Source of the DNA: Bog-756 sp963835465
GTDB taxonomy: Bacteria; Actinomycetota; Acidimicrobiia; Acidimicrobiales; RAAP-2
DNA: 64,000 bases
Assembly: GCA_963835465.1 (NCBI GenBank)
Contig: CAWIFR010000007.1
Location: forward strand, 124,001 to 188,000
Direction: 5' to 3'
A program made the position numbers and the translations under genes. Below the pieces are notes generated by a model. The model ran no database searches and was not told where the DNA came from. It was given only the letters and a program-made list of their open reading frames with translations. Positions 54,854 through 62,461 of this stretch are shown here, in pieces (the stretch's first letter is position 1; the number at the start of each line of letters is the position of its first letter).

Positions 54854-55480
54854 GTGTCAGCCGCCTCCCCACGGGTCGCAGGACCGGGAACTGCACCTCG
54901 GATGGGACCGCGTGCCGTCCTCGTGCCGGTCAAGGCGTTCGACCAGGCCAAACGCCGGCTGCACCTGGCCCTCAGCGAGCCGGAGCGAGCCGCCCTGTCC
55001 CGGGCCATGGCCGACCGCGTACTGACCGCTGCCCGTCCACTCCCCGTTGCCGTCGTATGCGATGACAACGAGGTGGCCGAGTGGGCCCGGGCCCGCGGGG
55101 CCCTGGTCATCTGGGAGCCGGGGCGGGGCCTGAACGGGGCCGTCGAGGCCGGTGTCGACCACCTGGCCTCGATGGGCGTGGCCCAGGTGACGGTGGCCCA
55201 TGCCGACCTGCCCCGGGCCCGCGACATCACCGAAGTCGGCGAGGCCGAGGGGATCACGTTGGTGCCCGATCGCTACGGCAACGGCACCAACGTCATGGCC
55301 CTGCCCACCGACGTCGGGTTCCAGTTCTCCTACGGACCAGGATCCTTCGCCCGGCACCGGACCGAAGCTCTTCGGCTGGGGGTGACCGTCCGCATCCTCG
55401 ATCGGCCCGACCTGGCGTGGGACGTCGACGAACCCGGCGATGTGGTTCCCGTCCTGGCCGCGGGGACACCGCCTTCATGA
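54854..55480 (+). CDS. cofC: 2-phospho-L-lactate guanylyltransferase (F420 biosynthesis)
   Basis: 208 residues from the leaderless GTG; an ATG at 54902 gives the shorter MGPRAVLVPVKAFDQAKRRL form. It is a nucleotidyltransferase fold: VLVPVKAFDQAKRRLHLAL, VAVVCDDNEVAEWARARGA, VIWEPGRGLNGAVEAGVDHL, VTVAHADLPRA, YGNGTNVMALP and FSYGPGSFARHRTEA. It transfers GMP to 2-phospholactate or PEP to start the coenzyme F420 side chain. Other F420 genes are not in the window. The stop overlaps the deacetylase start (ATGA). Confidence 0.93.
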   Translation: MSAASPRVAGPGTAPRMGPRAVLVPVKAFDQAKRRLHLALSEPERAALSRAMADRVLTAARPLPVAVVCDDNEVAEWARARGALVIWEPGRGLNGAVEAGVDHLASMGVAQVTVAHADLPRARDITEVGEAEGITLVPDRYGNGTNVMALPTDVGFQFSYGPGSFARHRTEALRLGVTVRILDRPDLAWDVDEPGDVVPVLAAGTPPS

Positions 55481-56355
55481 CCGGGACCGAGCTCGGACCG
55501 CCAGAGCCTGGTCGCCCCCCGGGGGCGAGCGGCCTTCCGGTGGGCGATCTGCCGGCCCAAGGGCCGGTGACCCTCGGACAGCTGACACCGCGCAGCGTCT
55601 TAGCCATCGGCGCCCATCCCGACGACATCGAGTTCGGGTGTGGGGCGACCCTGGCCAAATGGGCGGCCAACGGAAGCCACATCCACCACCTCATCCTGAC
55701 CGACGGCTCGAAGGGGAGCTGGGACGCGGCTGCTGACGTGCAGGCCTTGATTGCCGCGAGGGAAGACGAGTGCGAGGCCGCCGCGGCCGTCATCGACGGC
55801 CCTTCGGCCACCGGAGGCGACACCGACGGCAACGGTGACCGGGTGCTGTTCCTGCACCGGGTCGACGGCGAGCTCGAGAACGGCGTCGAGGAGCGACGGG
55901 CGGTGGCCCGGATCATCCGTAAGGTGCGACCGGCGGCCATCATCGGGCACGATCCGTGGCGCCGATACCGCCTCCATCCCGATCACCGGGCCGCGGGCTT
56001 TCTGACGCTCGACGCGCTGGTGGCGGCTCGGGACCCGCACTTCTTCCCGGACCTGGGCCTCGAGCCCCATCGCCCAGAGATCCTGCTGTTGTTCGAGGCC
56101 GATCTACCCAACCACGTGGAAGACGTCAGCGGGTTCGAGAGCCAGAAGATCGAGGCACTTCTGTGCCATCGGAGCCAATTCGAGTCGACCATGGGGATCC
56201 CCGCTCCCGAGGACGTTGCCGATCGCCGCTCCTACGAACGGACCGGTGACGGCTACACCGCATTCGCCGCCAAGGTCCGTCACCAATTGATGGAGCATGG
56301 ATCCCTGGCCGACCAGCCTTCCGGCGAGGCCTTCCACCTACTCTCCGATCTCTAG
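55477..56355 (+). CDS. PIG-L family deacetylase
   Basis: 292 residues of the LmbE/PIG-L zinc deacetylase family. Zinc and catalytic motifs are VLAIGAHPDDIEFGCGATLA (AHPDD) near residue 46, REDECEAAAAVI, VRPAAIIGHDPWRRYRLHPDH with the third zinc His, and LLLFEADLPNHVED. Relatives include mycothiol MshB/Mca and GlcNAc deacetylases; this one has about 35 extra N-terminal residues. Translationally coupled to cofC. It ends at a perfect hairpin shared with the HU gene. Confidence 0.9.
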   Translation: MTGTELGPPEPGRPPGASGLPVGDLPAQGPVTLGQLTPRSVLAIGAHPDDIEFGCGATLAKWAANGSHIHHLILTDGSKGSWDAAADVQALIAAREDECEAAAAVIDGPSATGGDTDGNGDRVLFLHRVDGELENGVEERRAVARIIRKVRPAAIIGHDPWRRYRLHPDHRAAGFLTLDALVAARDPHFFPDLGLEPHRPEILLLFEADLPNHVEDVSGFESQKIEALLCHRSQFESTMGIPAPEDVADRRSYERTGDGYTAFAAKVRHQLMEHGSLADQPSGEAFHLLSDL

Positions 56356-56377
56356 GGAAGGCCACCGGGGCAGACGC

Positions 56378-56407
56378 GGCACCGAGGGCCCGAAGGCCCT
56401 CGGTGCC
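56378..56407. terminator. Perfect bidirectional hairpin
   Basis: A 13-bp perfect stem (GGCACCGAGGGCC / GGCCCTCGGTGCC) closed by a CGAA tetraloop lies between the deacetylase gene and the convergent tailed-HU gene. A strong factor-independent-type structure without a U-tract. Confidence 0.8.
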
Positions 56408-56446
56408 ACCACGTGCTTCCGGCGCCCGAAGGCACCGGAGCCGCTA

Positions 56447-56848
56447 CTACCTGCGCTTGGCGGTCCGCTTGACCGCCTTGCGGGCCGGAGCCTTCTTGAC
56501 CGTGCGCTTGGCGACGGTCTTGCGGGCCGGGGCCTTGCGGGCCGGAGCCTTTCGGGCCGGAGCCTTCTTGACCGTGCGCTTGGCGGCGGTCTTGCGGGCC
56601 GGGGCCTTGCGGGCCGGAGCCTTCTTGACCGTGCGCTTGGCGGCGGTCTTGCGGGCCGGGGCCTTGCGGGCCGGAGCCTTCTTGACCGTCCGCTTGGCGG
56701 TGGTCTTCTTCGCTGCAGTCTTACGGGCCGGAGCCTTACGAGCCGGAGCCTTCTTCACCGCCTTCTTGGCTGTCGACTTGCGGGCTGCGGTCTTTTTGGC
56801 CGGAGCCTTCTTGACCGTCCGCTTGGCTGCTGCCTTCTTTACTGCCAT
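56447..56848 (-). CDS. Possible internally initiated histone H1-like tail polypeptide
   Basis: Within the tailed HU gene, TAAGGAGG at 56857-56864 sits eight bases before an in-frame ATG (56848, MAVKKAAAKRTVKK). From there 133 residues of pure K/A/P/R/T repeats run to the same stop. This would be a free H1-like protein made in addition to the full-length HU. Real use is an inference from the ribosome site. Confidence 0.45.
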   Translation of the reverse strand: MAVKKAAAKRTVKKAPAKKTAARKSTAKKAVKKAPARKAPARKTAAKKTTAKRTVKKAPARKAPARKTAAKRTVKKAPARKAPARKTAAKRTVKKAPARKAPARKAPARKTVAKRTVKKAPARKAVKRTAKRR

Positions 56849-57136
56849 TCCTATTTCCTCCTTAGGGTTCAACGCTGTCTTGAACGTCGAACCGGTGGCG
56901 AACCGAACGCCTTTCGACGCCGGGATGGGTACCACTGCACCAGTCCTTGGATTTCGACCCACCCGGGGACCACGATCGATGGGGCTGAATGAACCGAACC
57001 CGACCACTGTGACCTTCCGCCCGGATCGAACCTCGGTGACGATCGTGTCGAACAGAACATCAACCACGCCTTCAACAGATCTGCGAGTCGACTCCGTCGA
57101 ATCGCTAACTGCTTTGACGAGTTGAGACTTGTTCAC
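56447..57136 (-). CDS. HU family DNA-binding protein with long lysine-rich tail
   Basis: 229 residues. Residues 1-95 are HU: MNKSQLVKAVSDSTESTRRS, VDVLFDTIVTEVRSGRKV, VTVVGFGSFSPIDRGPRVGR and NPRTGAVVPIPASKGVRFAT. From residue 97 a histone H1-like tail of KKAPARKAPARKTAAKRTV units makes up more than half of the protein, like mycobacterial HupB but longer and more regular. GTG at 57136 follows AGGAGG by six bases. At the HU/tail border (56848) there is an in-frame ATG with its own TAAGGAGG. The protein compacts DNA; the tail is expected to add non-specific DNA or RNA binding. Confidence 0.93.
   Translation of the reverse strand: MNKSQLVKAVSDSTESTRRSVEGVVDVLFDTIVTEVRSGRKVTVVGFGSFSPIDRGPRVGRNPRTGAVVPIPASKGVRFATGSTFKTALNPKEEIGMAVKKAAAKRTVKKAPAKKTAARKSTAKKAVKKAPARKAPARKTAAKKTTAKRTVKKAPARKAPARKTAAKRTVKKAPARKAPARKTAAKRTVKKAPARKAPARKAPARKTVAKRTVKKAPARKAVKRTAKRR
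56857..56864 (-). promoter_or_regulatory. Perfect internal Shine-Dalgarno TAAGGAGG
   Basis: An eight-base match to the 16S anti-Shine-Dalgarno inside the HU coding sequence, with an eight-base spacer to ATG at 56848. It is stronger than the Shine-Dalgarno of almost any annotated gene start in this window. Confidence 0.7.
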
Positions 57137-57427
57137 GATCACCTCCTCAGCGATACGCAACAACTACAAGCAAAATGGCTTTTAGCGTCCAGGTCAAGCA
57201 CCAATCACCGCGGCAACGACGCGCGTCGCACCAGCGTACGCATCGTGAACGTGCATCGCAGCCACCAAAGACGCGCTGTCCGCATCACCCGGCAAACACA
57301 CCATGGACAAAAAACCGTTTGTTTGCAAGGATTATTGGCATCGGTACCTCGCGCGCCGACGTCGCGGAATCGCTCTCCGCCAACACGCAGCAACTGCCAA
57401 TGGTCGGCGCAGAGGGGTGGAATACCG
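57137..57427. other. 291-base intergenic region between tailed HU and coupling ATPase
   Basis: It holds the promoters of two divergent genes. It is less GC-rich than the rest, with A and T runs (GGACAAAAAACCG, GTTTGTTTGC) and scattered ACGCG/TCGCA motifs. No tRNA, terminator or convincing -10/-35 pair could be assigned. It could hold a transfer origin or operator, but I see no long inverted repeat. Confidence 0.4.
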
Positions 57428-58939
57428 ATGAACAATTTTTTTTCAACATTGCCCTCCCAACGCGTCACAACGCGTCATCGCGACGCTTTGACCGCGGCCG
57501 CGCACGCTGGGCACGCCGCGTATCTCGGCCACGACGAACGTGGATGGTGCTTCGCCAAGCCCGAACATTCGGTGATGATCCTCGGGCCGCCGCGCTCGGG
57601 AAAGACGTCGTCGTTGATCATTCCCAACGTCCTGATCGCCAACGGACCGGTGGTGTCGACATCGACCAAACCCGATGTCCTCGACGCAACGGTCTCGGCG
57701 CGGCAGCGGCTCGGCCGGTGCCATCTGTTTGACCCGACTGGCTCGGTCCGGCGGTCCGACGATCTCGTCCCGCTGCGATGGTCGCCGCTGCAGTCATGCG
57801 GGACGTGGCCGGGAGCACTGGCCATGGCTCGATCGCTGGTGGTGGTGGGGTCGCCCACTCCGCATGCCGGCTCCGCCGAAGGGGGCGGCTCCCACTGGAC
57901 TGAGCGGTCCCAGGCGCTGCTGGCCCCGCTCTTGCACGCCGCCGCACTGGACGGTGCCGACATGCGCACCGTCCTGACCTGGGTCGATCGACATCAGGCG
58001 CTCCCAGCCCAGCAGATCCTGGCCGGGGTGCCCGGACGCACCACCGAGCTGGCCCGCAACCTCTTGGACGGCATTGTCCTCACCGAGGAACGCGAGCTCA
58101 GTGGGATCTGGTCGACCACGTCGGGAGCGCTCAGCGGCTTCCGTTCGGATCAGGTGCTCGACACCACCAGCAACCCCACGTTCGACCCGGCCGACTTCGT
58201 CGAGTCCAGTGACACCGTCTTCATCGCCGCGCCGGCCCATCAACAGGCGATGGTGGCCCCGCTGGTCGTGGGCCTGCTCGAAGACGTCCGACGTGCCGCT
58301 TACGCCCATCACGCCTCCTCGGTCGATGGTCACCGCTCGTTGCCAGGGCCACCGTTGCTGCTGGCCCTGGACGAAGTGGCGAATATCGCCCCGCTGCCCG
58401 ATCTGCCGGCCATGGTCAGCGAGGGGGGAGGTCAGGGGGTGATCACCGTGGCCTGCTTCCAGGATCTGTCGCAGGCCCGATCGCGGTGGCCGGGACGGGC
58501 CGACGGCTTCACGTCGCTGTTCGGTACCACTGCGGTACTTCCGGGTATCGGAGACGTGGCGACCCTGCAGGCCCTCTCGACTCTGGCCGGTGACGAGGAA
58601 CTGGCCGTGCGCACGGTGTCGACGGGCCACTCGACCTCTGACCGGCCGCTCACCGACCTGCTCACCGGCGGCCGTCCCCAACACGGCCAGAACGTGTCCA
58701 CGCAGTGGCGGCGTCGACTGGCCCCAGACGTGATCACCCGTGGGGTGCCCGGGCACCTCTTGGTCTTCGACGACCGCAACCAGCCCGGATGGGTGACCCT
58801 GGCCCCTTCCTACCGAGCCGAGCCGTGGCGGACCCTGCGTGGCCTGGGGCGCGAGCGTGCCGGGGCGGACGGGCCCCGGCGCCACGTCGGCTACGTCAGC
58901 GGGCCGTCGGACGGCATGGACCTCGGCGCCCGCCGCTGA
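57428..58939 (+). CDS. Type IV secretion coupling protein-like ATPase (VirD4/TraG family), soluble
   Basis: 503 residues. Walker A is ILGPPRSGKTSSLIIPN (residues 51-67), followed by VSTSTKPDVLDATV and HLFDPTGSVRR. Walker B is LLLALDEVANIAPLPDLP with GGGQGVITVACFQDLSQARSRW after it, the typical TraG/VirD4 C-terminal motif. The all-alpha domain lies between (SHWTERSQALLAPLLHAA). Unlike classical VirD4 there are no N-terminal transmembrane helices. ATG at 57428 has a G-rich site upstream; an eight-T run lies in codons 3-5. Such ATPases hand a relaxase-DNA complex to a channel. A relaxase gene is convergent next to it, but no channel genes are present. Confidence 0.88.
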   Translation: MNNFFSTLPSQRVTTRHRDALTAAAHAGHAAYLGHDERGWCFAKPEHSVMILGPPRSGKTSSLIIPNVLIANGPVVSTSTKPDVLDATVSARQRLGRCHLFDPTGSVRRSDDLVPLRWSPLQSCGTWPGALAMARSLVVVGSPTPHAGSAEGGGSHWTERSQALLAPLLHAAALDGADMRTVLTWVDRHQALPAQQILAGVPGRTTELARNLLDGIVLTEERELSGIWSTTSGALSGFRSDQVLDTTSNPTFDPADFVESSDTVFIAAPAHQQAMVAPLVVGLLEDVRRAAYAHHASSVDGHRSLPGPPLLLALDEVANIAPLPDLPAMVSEGGGQGVITVACFQDLSQARSRWPGRADGFTSLFGTTAVLPGIGDVATLQALSTLAGDEELAVRTVSTGHSTSDRPLTDLLTGGRPQHGQNVSTQWRRRLAPDVITRGVPGHLLVFDDRNQPGWVTLAPSYRAEPWRTLRGLGRERAGADGPRRHVGYVSGPSDGMDLGARR

Positions 58940-58984
58940 GCACCCAGGCTCACCGTGGCCGAGGTCACGAGCCACCCGACGTTC

Positions 58985-60406
58985 CTATCGTTCCAACCCG
59001 GCTGCGCGGGTCATCTCGGCGACAGCGTCGACGCGCTCGGGGTTCGGTCGCGCCACCCGGGCCATCACGGAGCGAGACCTACCTGGCCCGGACACGACCC
59101 CGACAGGACGCTCCCCCGCCGGGATCCATTGACCGGATCGCCGACGGTCCACCGCCCTGACCAGGTCGGACGGGTCCCAGCGATCCATCAGGGGACGGCG
59201 GCCACCTCCGATGCCCCTGGCCTCAGCCATACGCCGAGCCGGGCCGCCGTCGGTCGACTGGGGGCCCGAGGGTCCGCACGTCCCGAGCAGGCCGTCGGCG
59301 ATTGCCTCCAGATCCCGGCCCGCACCACCGCCGAGAGTCGAGGCTCCGACGGCCGCCACCACCTGGTGACGACCCACGCTTCGGTGGGTAGAGGTCAGGG
59401 CAACCATCCGCTCACGCAGGCGGTCCCGATCGATGACCGGTCGGTCGTCGTGACGGTGCGCCCCGACCGACCGCGTGAGGTCGCCGAGGTCGAACCCGAG
59501 ATCAGCGGCCCGTTGGCGCCACTGGGCGGTGAGTTGGTCGACCGTGACCGATCGCTCCTTGGCCGGTCGGTCGGCGTAGAACGCGGGCGAGGCGCGCCCG
59601 TGAGGTCTGACCCCTCCCCCAACCACCCCCGGTACCGGAGCGACGCCCCCACCCCGCCGGGCGCGGTACTCGTCCATCGAGGCAGTGCGCTGGGAGAACA
59701 GCCGCCGAAGGCCATCCTCAACCCCTACGATCTCGCCCACACCTGACGGCCCGAGCCGCCATACCGCACCCATCCGGTCGCCCAGTTCGAACCGGAGCCG
59801 GGCGTGATAGACGGACTGGGCGGCCGGGAGGTGGGTGTGGAGACGCCGGCTGTCCACTCCCGACCACACCCCGTCCACCCCCTGGGCCACGTTGGCCACC
59901 ACGACGTGGGAATGAAGGTGGGGATCGAGCGCCCGGCTGGTGCGGTGGAGGAACTCGGCGGCCACCGGCCCAGTGGTGGCCAGGAAGGAGGTGGCCCCCC
60001 TTCGCACGCGGCGGACCCCCACCCCCTCCCGGGCCAGGTAGGCGAGGGCGTCGGCCACCGCCACCCGGTGTCCCGTTCCCGCGGCAGCGGCGATTTCGCG
60101 GGGCGCCAGCAGATGCAGAATGCTCACCGACTTCGGTGCGCAGAAGGTCAGGTCGTAGCCAGCTGCGCTCCGGGACCCGCGGGAGATGCGGAGTCCACGT
60201 CCGGACAGGGGATCACGACCCTCGAGCACCTCGGCGAACTGGGTCGAGTGCACCGGCCCGGACAGCCCCAACACGGCGGCTCCCGATCCACTCCACGACC
60301 CCGGCTCCTCCCCCGCCACCCGACCGCCCTCGGCCCGGCCTGGGACCAGGTCATCGACGTAGTACCGGTGGCCGCCCTGCCGGACGACGTGGATCGTGAG
60401 TACCAA
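58985..60406 (-). CDS. MobF/TrwC-family relaxase without helicase domain
   Basis: 473 residues. The N-terminus has VLTIHVVRQGGHRYYVDDL with the Tyr pair at 15-16 that nicks DNA in this family, GYDLTFCAPKSVSILHLL (83-100) and the metal-binding HUH motif DPHLHSHVVVANVAQ with His at 163, 165 and 167. The rest (to 473) is charged and low in similarity; the SF1 helicase of full TrwC/TraI (about 950+ residues) is absent. TTG at 60406 is preceded by GGGAGG at a five-base distance. It would nick DNA at a specific site and carry it covalently. It sits 60 bases behind pafC on the same strand. Confidence 0.85.
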   Translation of the reverse strand: MVLTIHVVRQGGHRYYVDDLVPGRAEGGRVAGEEPGSWSGSGAAVLGLSGPVHSTQFAEVLEGRDPLSGRGLRISRGSRSAAGYDLTFCAPKSVSILHLLAPREIAAAAGTGHRVAVADALAYLAREGVGVRRVRRGATSFLATTGPVAAEFLHRTSRALDPHLHSHVVVANVAQGVDGVWSGVDSRRLHTHLPAAQSVYHARLRFELGDRMGAVWRLGPSGVGEIVGVEDGLRRLFSQRTASMDEYRARRGGGVAPVPGVVGGGVRPHGRASPAFYADRPAKERSVTVDQLTAQWRQRAADLGFDLGDLTRSVGAHRHDDRPVIDRDRLRERMVALTSTHRSVGRHQVVAAVGASTLGGGAGRDLEAIADGLLGTCGPSGPQSTDGGPARRMAEARGIGGGRRPLMDRWDPSDLVRAVDRRRSGQWIPAGERPVGVVSGPGRSRSVMARVARPNPERVDAVAEMTRAAGLER

Positions 60407-60436
60407 CGGAACCTCCCGGTGCCGATGGTATCCGTT
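60405..60436. repeat. Inverted repeat over the relaxase ribosome site and start
   Basis: AACGGAACC (60405-60413) pairs with GGTATCCGTT (60427-60436) with a single bulge and a 13-base loop. In the mRNA the hairpin encloses GGGAGG and covers the first bases of the TTG start. It could block translation, or be a relaxase binding site in DNA. Confidence 0.5.
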
Positions 60437-60465
60437 CCGATCTTTTCAATCCATTTCAATACTTT

Positions 60466-61455
60466 TTATGTCTTTTCTTGATACCGCAGGAGCACCCGGG
60501 CGGCCGCCTCGGCGGCGAGGGAGCGATACTCCTCGGGCTCCAGGACCCGCGCGTCCGGGCCGAGGCGCAGCAGGAGGCGTTCCAGCCAGGCGTCCCCACC
60601 GACGAAGAGCTCGACCTCGGTCCGATCCCCGACCGAGATGGCCGGAACGGTGGCGGGAATGGACTCCACCAGCCAGGCCGTCGCCGGGTCGAGGGAGAGA
60701 CGGACCCGTCGGCTGTCCGGCCCGGGCACGAACGGGCCGGAGGTCGTCCGGTCCGAGGCGGCCTGGCCGGATCCTTCGCCGATCGGGTCGGGCTCCTCCC
60801 GGAGCGACTGCACCGCGTCAGCGGGGAACTCGCCGTCGAGGACCTCGGCGCGGTTGATCCGGTCCACCCGGAACCGTCGCACGTCCCCGGCTGTCCTGCA
60901 CCAGGCGTCCACGTACCAGTGCCCCTCGCTGGCGAAGAGCTGCAGGGGGGCCACCTCCCGGTCGGTCACCCGGTCAGTGGAGGCCGAGTAGTAGGAGATG
61001 AGGAGGAGGTTGCGGTCGGTGACCGCCTCCCGAACCAGGGGCAGCAGGAGTGGGGTGTCCAGCTCGACGCCGATCTCCTCACCCCCGAGCGCTCGGTCCA
61101 GCTTGATCAGGGCCCGGGAAAGGGCACCGCCGTCGTCGCTTCCCGGAACGGCCAGCAGGGCCCGAGCCGAGGTGGCGAGGGCGAAGCCCTCGGCCGGGCT
61201 CAGGCGTCGCGGCCGGGCCAGGGAGGTACCGACCTGAACCGACACAGTGTCCTCGGTGACGACGATCTCCATCAGTTGGTCCGGGGTATAGGGGGGGACA
61301 CCACAGCACGCAGCCATCTCCAACTCCGTGACCAGGTCTGCGGGAGTGAGGTCGAACCGCAGCGCCGTCTCGTCGATAGGTGCCTCCCCCTCCTGGGCCA
61401 ACCAGGCCAGGATGGCCAGCAGGCGTCGCAGTCGGTCACCCGTGCTCATCGCCAT
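60466..61455 (-). CDS. pafC: WYL-domain transcriptional regulator PafC
   Basis: 329 residues. The N-terminal winged helix has DRLRRLLAILAWLAQEGEAP and TALRFDLTPADLVTELEMA. The middle WYL domain has LLISYYSASTDRVTDREVAP and GHWYVDAWCRTAGDVRRFRVDRI, and a C-terminal WCX domain ends YRSLAAEAAARVLLRYQEK. PafB and PafC form the heterodimeric activator of the LexA-independent mitomycin/DNA-damage regulon in mycobacteria. It starts four codons from the pafB stop, a tight pair. An AT-rich 60-base stretch separates it from the relaxase gene. Confidence 0.9.
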   Translation of the reverse strand: MAMSTGDRLRRLLAILAWLAQEGEAPIDETALRFDLTPADLVTELEMAACCGVPPYTPDQLMEIVVTEDTVSVQVGTSLARPRRLSPAEGFALATSARALLAVPGSDDGGALSRALIKLDRALGGEEIGVELDTPLLLPLVREAVTDRNLLLISYYSASTDRVTDREVAPLQLFASEGHWYVDAWCRTAGDVRRFRVDRINRAEVLDGEFPADAVQSLREEPDPIGEGSGQAASDRTTSGPFVPGPDSRRVRLSLDPATAWLVESIPATVPAISVGDRTEVELFVGGDAWLERLLLRLGPDARVLEPEEYRSLAAEAAARVLLRYQEKT

Positions 61456-61457
61456 GA

Positions 61458-62429
61458 TCAGCCCGTCGGCCCGGCCGGGGCGGGGCCGGCCATCACCGAC
61501 GCCTCGAGCCGCTCGACCACCGCGGCCCGCACCTCTGGCGGCCCGAGCACCTCGGCATGATCCAGGAGATCGAGGACCCACAGGACGAGCGCGCCCACAT
61601 CGGTCACCGACAGCCGGACCACGACGGTGCCCTCGTCCGTCCGCTCGACCACGGCCCCCTCGCCCAGCTCGGCCACCACCCGGCCGCTCTCGGCCCCGTC
61701 CACCATGACGTCGACCTCGACTGCCTCCCCCTCCCCGAACTGCCACGGCTCCCGGCCGAAGGCCAGGTCGATATCGAAGGTCTCGGGGAGCTGAGCCGAG
61801 CCGGCGGGACCGAGCTCGGGCACCCCGTCGACACGGTCGACCCGGAACGTCCGGGCCTCCCCTCGGTCACGATCGAAGCCCACCAGGTACCAGTGGCCCT
61901 GGCGAAAGCGAAGGCCGGCCACGTCAACCTGGCGTGCCTGGTCCCGGTAGCTGAAGTCCACCAGGGCGGCCTGGCGGACGGCGTCGAAGAGGAGGGGCAG
62001 GGCGGGAAGGCCTCCGAACGAGGGCACGTCGACGAGGGGCGCCGGGGCGTCGCGGAGCGGTGACTCCCCGCCCGCGCCCAGCTTGAGAAGGGCCTCCCGG
62101 CCGATAGGCTCACCGAGGTGAACGCCGGCCACGGCCAAGTTCAGTGCGGCCTGCTCGTCCGCCTCGAGACCGAGGTCGGGAAGGTAGTAGGCGTCGGGGT
62201 CGACCCGGTAGCCCAGCTGATCGTCTCCCTCGATCTTCACGGTCAGTACCGGCACGCCTTCGTCGCGGAGCAGGCGCTTGTCCCGTTCGAAGGCTTGACG
62301 GCGGGCCGTGTGGGTGTCCGGGTAGCCCGGAACCCGATTGGCGATCTCCCGAAGGCTCAACGGGCGCGGGGTGTCGAGCAGTACCAACAGCAGGTCGGTG
62401 ACTCGCTGAAGCCGATCGAGGCGTTGCAT
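61458..62429 (-). CDS. pafB: WYL-domain transcriptional regulator PafB
   Basis: 323 residues: N-terminal HTH (RLQRVTDLLLVLLDTPRPLS, QAFERDKRLLRDEGVPVL), WYL domain (AALVDFSYRDQARQVDVAGL, GHWYLVGFDRDRGEARTFRV), and a WCX tail (VLDLLDHAEVLGPPEVRA). It is the partner of PafC and sits first in the pair. ATG at 62429 is preferred to TTG at 62438 because TAGATT lies seven bases upstream, matching other leaderless starts. Confidence 0.9.
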   Translation of the reverse strand: MQRLDRLQRVTDLLLVLLDTPRPLSLREIANRVPGYPDTHTARRQAFERDKRLLRDEGVPVLTVKIEGDDQLGYRVDPDAYYLPDLGLEADEQAALNLAVAGVHLGEPIGREALLKLGAGGESPLRDAPAPLVDVPSFGGLPALPLLFDAVRQAALVDFSYRDQARQVDVAGLRFRQGHWYLVGFDRDRGEARTFRVDRVDGVPELGPAGSAQLPETFDIDLAFGREPWQFGEGEAVEVDVMVDGAESGRVVAELGEGAVVERTDEGTVVVRLSVTDVGALVLWVLDLLDHAEVLGPPEVRAAVVERLEASVMAGPAPAGPTG

Positions 62430-62436
62430 CGGGGTC

Positions 62437-62442
62437 AATCTA
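62437..62442 (-). promoter_or_regulatory. -10 element TAGATT, leaderless start of pafB-pafC
   Basis: TAGATT on the minus strand, a seven-base spacer, then ATG at 62429. Confidence 0.55.
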
Positions 62443-62461
62443 GGGCGCGGCGGGCCCTCGG

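Noticed and set aside
56450..56850. Tandem DNA repeat as a separate element
   Set aside because: The repeats encode the lysine-rich tail of HU and are explained by protein repeat structure.
57428..60406. Complete integrative conjugative element
   Set aside because: No integrase, attachment repeats, T4SS, replication or maintenance genes are visible; flanking genes are ordinary chromosomal ones.
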